A stretch of DNA of 20,476 nucleotides, taken from assembly GCA_014730295.1 (NCBI GenBank), contig WJIN01000108.1, positions 1 to 20,476 of the forward strand, written 5' to 3'. The position numbers and the translations under genes were made by a program. Under the pieces are notes generated by a model, which saw nothing but the letters and a program-made list of their open reading frames with translations, searched no databases and was not told the DNA's origin. Shown one piece after another: positions 17,490 through 20,476 of this stretch. Position 1 is the stretch's first letter; each line of letters begins with the position of its first letter. This stretch comes from Promethearchaeota archaeon (lineage in GTDB: Archaea; Asgardarchaeota; Lokiarchaeia; Sigynarchaeales; SOKP01).

Positions 17490-18288
17490 AGATAAAATTC
17501 ATAATAATTAAGGCTATAAAATAAAACATAAGGAAATTTCCAATTAATATCCCAACATCTTTAACTCCTTGAGTTGATTCTGTTGGTCGTCTAAAGGTAA
17601 AAATGGTACCTAGGGGAACAAATAGAAAGGGAAGAAAGTAATAGTCTTGAATAAGAACAAACGCCCATCCAGCCAATATTAAAGTCAAGATGGAAAATAT
17701 CCAGATTACTATTTGGCATTGCCTTAAGCTCAAATGTTTACGAATCGCATCATTATCTATAACCTCGTGAACAATTTGTCCCAAGACTGCGAAGGTGAAA
17801 AAAGCAATCAAAAAAATCAACTCCCCAAATTCAATTGAAAAAATCCCCGCATCCACTTTTATCATGAAATAGGGTAAGATTACATGAGACGTTGCTAAAA
17901 AGATTTGATTAATAATAGGAATAGGTTTAATCCATAAGCAATAGGTTATTACCATAATAACTACAATTCCAAGAAAAATTGCATTAATATAATTCTCTAG
18001 GCAAGTCCTCAAAAGAAGGGCAATCCCAAATATTAAACTTCCTAACCCAATTGTAAATATTTCTCTTGGATGATATCCCTCCACTCTTCGCATTGTTTCC
18101 TTTTCTTCTGGATCCTTCATATCTATCATATCATTCCAAGTATTTCCAGTTATCGCAAGTAATCCAAAACCGAAGAGAATGTCAATGTATTTGAGAGGTG
18201 TGAGATTATTTAGATATATTGCAATTAGGAGTGGAACAATTACACTAAATAAATAATCTAATCGCAATAGATTAATTCTTCTTGCCAT
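17488..18288 (-). CDS. UbiA-like prenyltransferase, copy 2
   Basis: A 266-residue multi-helix membrane protein, paralogous to copy 1 and alignable without gaps for about the first 145 residues. The first motif is NDMIDMKD (52-59) and the second HEVIDND (174-180). Like copy 1 it has RRVEGYHPREI where UbiA proteins usually carry RPLP-type sequence. Shared features outside the active site include LLRL(E/D)YLF, AITGNT, YCL(F/W)(L/I)KP, ISH or TSH before a Pro-Tyr-Phe, and a C-terminal (S/G)(I/V)KD(I/V)GI(I/L)IGN. Because they lie tail to tail they cannot share a transcript; two separately regulated enzymes are implied. The acceptor is not known. ATG start with a TATA box centred about 26 nt upstream. 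Confidence 0.82.
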   Translation of the reverse strand: MARRINLLRLDYLFSVIVPLLIAIYLNNLTPLKYIDILFGFGLLAITGNTWNDMIDMKDPEEKETMRRVEGYHPREIFTIGLGSLIFGIALLLRTCLENYINAIFLGIVVIMVITYCLWIKPIPIINQIFLATSHVILPYFMIKVDAGIFSIEFGELIFLIAFFTFAVLGQIVHEVIDNDAIRKHLSLRQCQIVIWIFSILTLILAGWAFVLIQDYYFLPFLFVPLGTIFTFRRPTESTQGVKDVGILIGNFLMFYFIALIIMNFI

Positions 18289-18307
18289 ATTCGAGAAAGT
18301 TCACAGA

Positions 18308-18320
18308 GTATTATAATGAA
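18308..18320 (-). promoter_or_regulatory. TATA box for UbiA-like copy 2
   Basis: The minus strand reads TTCATTATAATAC, centred near 18314, 26 nt from the ATG at 18288. The transcript is expected to be leaderless. Confidence 0.48.
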
Positions 18321-18444
18321 ATATTTAATTTTTGCTATAAATTTTATTATACTTTTTTTCACTTAAAGAGATAGATGGCTGGGTAAAATATTATATCAAC
18401 TACGATAAATAGATAATATTATATTTGTAAAACCTTAACTAGAA

Positions 18445-18458
18445 ATTAAAGCTTTAAT
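18445..18458. repeat. Perfect 14-bp palindrome upstream of the zinc-ribbon gene
   Basis: ATTAAAGCTTTAAT is a perfect palindrome ending 22 nt before the ATG at 18481, where the TATA box or an overlapping operator would lie. No stronger TATA box is seen for this gene. Confidence 0.4.
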
Positions 18459-18480
18459 GTAAGAGTGAATTTTTGATTTT

Positions 18481-18894
18481 ATGCCAGATACAGAAAATAA
18501 TAAGAATGAGAATGGTTCTAAACTCTCACTTGAATTAATTCCTTGTTCTCGATGTGGAAATCCTTTTTTTAGGGATCCTAAGTCTGAGAGCGATGATGTA
18601 TGCGAAAACTGTATCAAATTAGAACAGAGAAAGCGGCAGTTGCAATTGGGTGTGTTTGATAAAGTTATAGAGGTAGAAAATGCTATGGAAGAAAGTATTA
18701 ATGAAATGAAAAATCAGTTAACTGTTTCACGAGGTAAATTTAACAAAGACTTTTTCTTAAAAAAGATCAAAAATCGCTCCCAAGCCCTCAATAAATCAAT
18801 CGAACTTATAGAAAAAATAGAAGAGACGAATGATGAGAAATATATTGAGGAATATAAAGCCTTATTCGAGGAAATGAAAAAAAAATATTCTTAA
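18481..18894 (+). CDS. Small zinc-ribbon and coiled-coil protein of unknown function
   Basis: A 137-residue protein I cannot assign to a named family. A polar N-terminal tail is followed by a treble-clef or zinc-ribbon motif with C22, C25, C41 and C44 (PCSRCGNPFF, VCENCIKLEQ). From about residue 45 to the end the sequence is charged and helical, with heptad-like spacing (VIEVENAMEESINEMKNQL; LNKSIELIEKIEE), so an antiparallel coiled coil or dimer is likely. It has no membrane segment. The size and layout resemble archaeal nucleic-acid- or ribosome-associated adaptor proteins, but nothing specific supports that. The stop codon lies within a 10-bp tandem duplication (AATATTCTTA twice, 18884-18903). 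It is divergent from the second UbiA-like gene. Confidence 0.8.
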   Translation: MPDTENNKNENGSKLSLELIPCSRCGNPFFRDPKSESDDVCENCIKLEQRKRQLQLGVFDKVIEVENAMEESINEMKNQLTVSRGKFNKDFFLKKIKNRSQALNKSIELIEKIEETNDEKYIEEYKALFEEMKKKYS

Positions 18895-19106
18895 ATATTC
18901 TTAAATAGTATTTAATTTGATTATTAAATTTCTCCTTTTAGGTTAGAAATATAGCTAGGTAAAACATAGGGATTTCATTCCTCTACTCATTTGTGCTTTT
19001 CTTTAAAATTTAAACCATAAGTTTTTAAAAGATTAATAAGCATTTTTCATAGGAAAGCCGTGTAACAATAAAATTCCAAATAAATTCAGAATCGAGTTGA
19101 TTGTAA
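18895..19106. other. AT-rich intergenic region, no gene seen
   Basis: After the tandem AATATTCTTA unit there is a T-rich stretch (TTTCTCCTTTT near 18929-18940) that may end the zinc-ribbon transcript. No tRNA-like or other structured RNA was recognised. AAATAAATTC at 19078-19088 is TATA-like, and its predicted transcript start falls near 19107, exactly where the MscS reading frame opens. Confidence 0.4.
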
Positions 19107-19280
19107 ATAGAATTTTTCGATTTTTTCTATTCTTTTGCAGAATGGTTTTTAGATAATATAGGGACCTTTATATCTTCTTTAATTACTGTTGCGATCGGAT
19201 GGGCAATAATTTATATAGTTAAGAAGCAAATTAAGCGTCAACGAAGAAAAGAGAAGATTGATGAGTCCACCGCCAAAAAT
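19107..19280 (+). other. In-frame upstream extension of the MscS gene without a canonical start codon
   Basis: The frame of the MscS gene stays open back to ATA at 19107, just after a TAA. The 58 codons encode a plausible N-terminus: an aromatic helix (FFDFFYSFAEWFLDN), a membrane segment (FISSLITVAIGWAIIYIV) and a basic linker (KKQIKRQRRKEK). This supplies the first transmembrane helix expected in an MscS protein. The extension contains no ATG, GTG or TTG. Either initiation is non-canonical, or a frameshift lies in the T5/T6 runs at 19113-19126, where the other frame has a TTG at 19097. Confidence 0.6.
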
Positions 19281-19961
19281 ATGAATCGACTCTTTAAATT
19301 AGTGGTTTATATCATTGTCTTAACGATTATTGCGATTCAATTTGCGGAAACGTTAAGTCTATTTACTGGGTTGATAACAGTCTCAGCTGGTACCGTGATT
19401 GGGTTCGCATCTATGAATACCTTGGGTAATCTTATTGCGGGAATTATTATCATCGCCAGTAAACCATTCAAAGTAGGAGATAGAATTTATTTTTTAAATC
19501 GTATTGCAGATGTAATTGATATTAAACTTATTTATACTCTATTAGAAGATATTGATGGAGTGAGGATCTCAATCCCGAATCAAAAATTGATTAAGGAAGA
19601 GATTCAAAATTTTGGAAGCCATAAAATACTACGAAGGGAAATTTTTATTACTCCTGGATTTGATGTGGATCCAAGATTGGTAGAGAAAGCTTTGATTGAA
19701 GCCGCAGAAAAGTTTGATAATATCCTTCAATATCCTGAACCACGGGTGGATGTATATGAGTTTCTCGATAACGCCGTTAAATATAGGTTAATTGTATTCA
19801 TAAATAATAGTAAAATCATTCCCAGATTCGATTATCAATTAAAAAAAGCGGTTTACTATACATGTGAAGATTATAAGATTGATATTCGCACTCCAGAATT
19901 GATAGAAATGAATGAAGCCAGATTTGATCAAGAACCGTTTAATCCAAGGAAATCAGCATGA
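19281..19961 (+). CDS. mscS: MscS-family small-conductance mechanosensitive channel
   Basis: From the first ATG the protein has 226 residues. A hydrophobic helix (LVVYIIVLTIIAIQF) is followed by the pore-lining TM3 region (VSAGTVIGFASMNTLGNLIAG) with the Gly/Ala packing pattern of MscS, then the beta-domain signature PFKVGDRI, the SIPNQKLIKEEIQNF strand and a C-terminal alpha/beta domain. These channels open under membrane tension to release solutes in osmotic down-shock. The protein as started here would have only two membrane helices, whereas the family minimum is three; the upstream in-frame extension holds the missing one, so the true start is probably near 19107. The beta domain is shortened after VGDRIYFLNRIADV. 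It converges on the methyltransferase gene. Confidence 0.88.
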   Translation: MNRLFKLVVYIIVLTIIAIQFAETLSLFTGLITVSAGTVIGFASMNTLGNLIAGIIIIASKPFKVGDRIYFLNRIADVIDIKLIYTLLEDIDGVRISIPNQKLIKEEIQNFGSHKILRREIFITPGFDVDPRLVEKALIEAAEKFDNILQYPEPRVDVYEFLDNAVKYRLIVFINNSKIIPRFDYQLKKAVYYTCEDYKIDIRTPELIEMNEARFDQEPFNPRKSA

Positions 19962-20017
19962 CTTGGTTTTTAATATCGCTCAAATCTTTAGAATAAGGTA
20001 TTTGTTTCTAGTAATAA

Positions 20018-20476
20018 CTATTTTTTCTCCAAGATCATACCAACATTATACATGTTTTCAGTATTTCCTAATTTAGCATCTAGTTTCATTATGAAAGCTA
20101 AAATATGATTAATAACATTCCATACCAATCTGAAAAAGAGGTTTTGCTTGTAGTAAGTTCTTAATCTAATAATATTTTCCTCAGTTTTTTCAGGAAATTT
20201 TGCTTGAATTTCAGTGAGTTTGAATAGAGACCCATAAACTCCAAATAATTTGATAATTCTCAAATTGCTTTTTTCAAAAAGAGCTACTAATTCATTTATT
20301 TCATATCTTCGAAAATGACCAATTAATCTATCTTGTGGAGTATACTTGTTCATACTATATGGAACTGTGACTATTAATTTTCCCTTTTTTTTTAAAACTC
20401 TACTAAGCTCTCTAATGGCTTTTTTATCATTCCGAATGTGCTCGAGAACGTCCAAAATACATATTAAATTAACAGA
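20018..20476 (-). CDS. Class I SAM-dependent methyltransferase, N-terminus beyond right edge
   Basis: The C-terminal 153 residues of a Methyltransf_11-type enzyme. The frame remains open to the window edge (SVNLICILDVLEHI), so the TTG at 20455 inside it is not the real start. ILDVLEHI is motif II after the Rossmann strand, RELSRVLKKKGKLIVTVPY is the motif III/post-motif segment, and HFRRYEINELVALFEKSNL resembles the strand-helix unit before the last strands. The SAM-binding glycine loop must lie outside the window. A hydrophobic segment near the C-terminus (FFRLVWNVINHILAFIMKLD) suggests membrane or lipid association, as in some methyltransferases near glycosyltransferase loci. The substrate is unknown. 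Confidence 0.85.
   Translation of the reverse strand, partial: SVNLICILDVLEHIRNDKKAIRELSRVLKKKGKLIVTVPYSMNKYTPQDRLIGHFRRYEINELVALFEKSNLRIIKLFGVYGSLFKLTEIQAKFPEKTEENIIRLRTYYKQNLFFRLVWNVINHILAFIMKLDAKLGNTENMYNVGMILEKK

Noticed and set aside
18895..19106. Possible small RNA gene in the gap before the MscS gene
   Set aside because: No stable structure or clear promoter-terminator pair was found beyond AT-rich sequence.

Overview
The window is AT-rich archaeal chromosomal DNA. The archaeal call rests on several features: many start codons have a TATA-like element 25-30 nt upstream and little or no room for a leader; transcript ends look like T-runs; and the gene content includes an AmmeMemoRadiSam radical SAM enzyme, HdrD/GlpC-like CCG-domain iron-sulfur proteins, UbiA-like prenyltransferases and a CobS/CobT-type AAA+/VWA pair. 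The composition and gene style fit an Asgard (Promethearchaeota, Lokiarchaeia-like) genome, but no universal marker is present, so the clade is an inference.

Left part (1-7000), nearly all on the minus strand. It opens with a family-2 beta-galactosidase cut by the left edge, preceded by a DHA1-type MFS transporter. Next come three tandem paralogous alpha/beta hydrolases with intact Ser-Asp-His triads, then a radical SAM enzyme of the AmrS family.

Middle (7000-13700). A plus-strand gene encodes a membrane-anchored CocE/NonD (S15-type) hydrolase. It converges on an unknown five-helix membrane protein. After that comes a minus-strand pair, a MoxR/CobS-like AAA+ ATPase followed by a VWA protein that carries an N-terminal HEXXH motif. 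This pair is the best candidate for a poorly described chaperone/protease-like system.

Right part (13700-20476). Two adjacent minus-strand genes encode ferredoxin plus CCG-domain proteins. One has two CCG modules; the other has lost every cysteine of its first module. They are divergent from one UbiA-like prenyltransferase, which converges tail to tail with a second, paralogous one; both carry the same unusual replacement of the usual UbiA 'RP' segment. A small zinc-ribbon/coiled-coil protein, an MscS-type channel whose true N-terminus has no canonical start codon, and a SAM methyltransferase cut by the right edge complete the window.

No tRNA, rRNA, CRISPR array, insertion sequence or integrase was seen. 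The region looks like a stable accessory/metabolic part of a chromosome rather than an island. The redox (CCG) and lipid-prenylation (UbiA) genes sit head to head and may share a quinone- or lipid-related role, but that is inference only.
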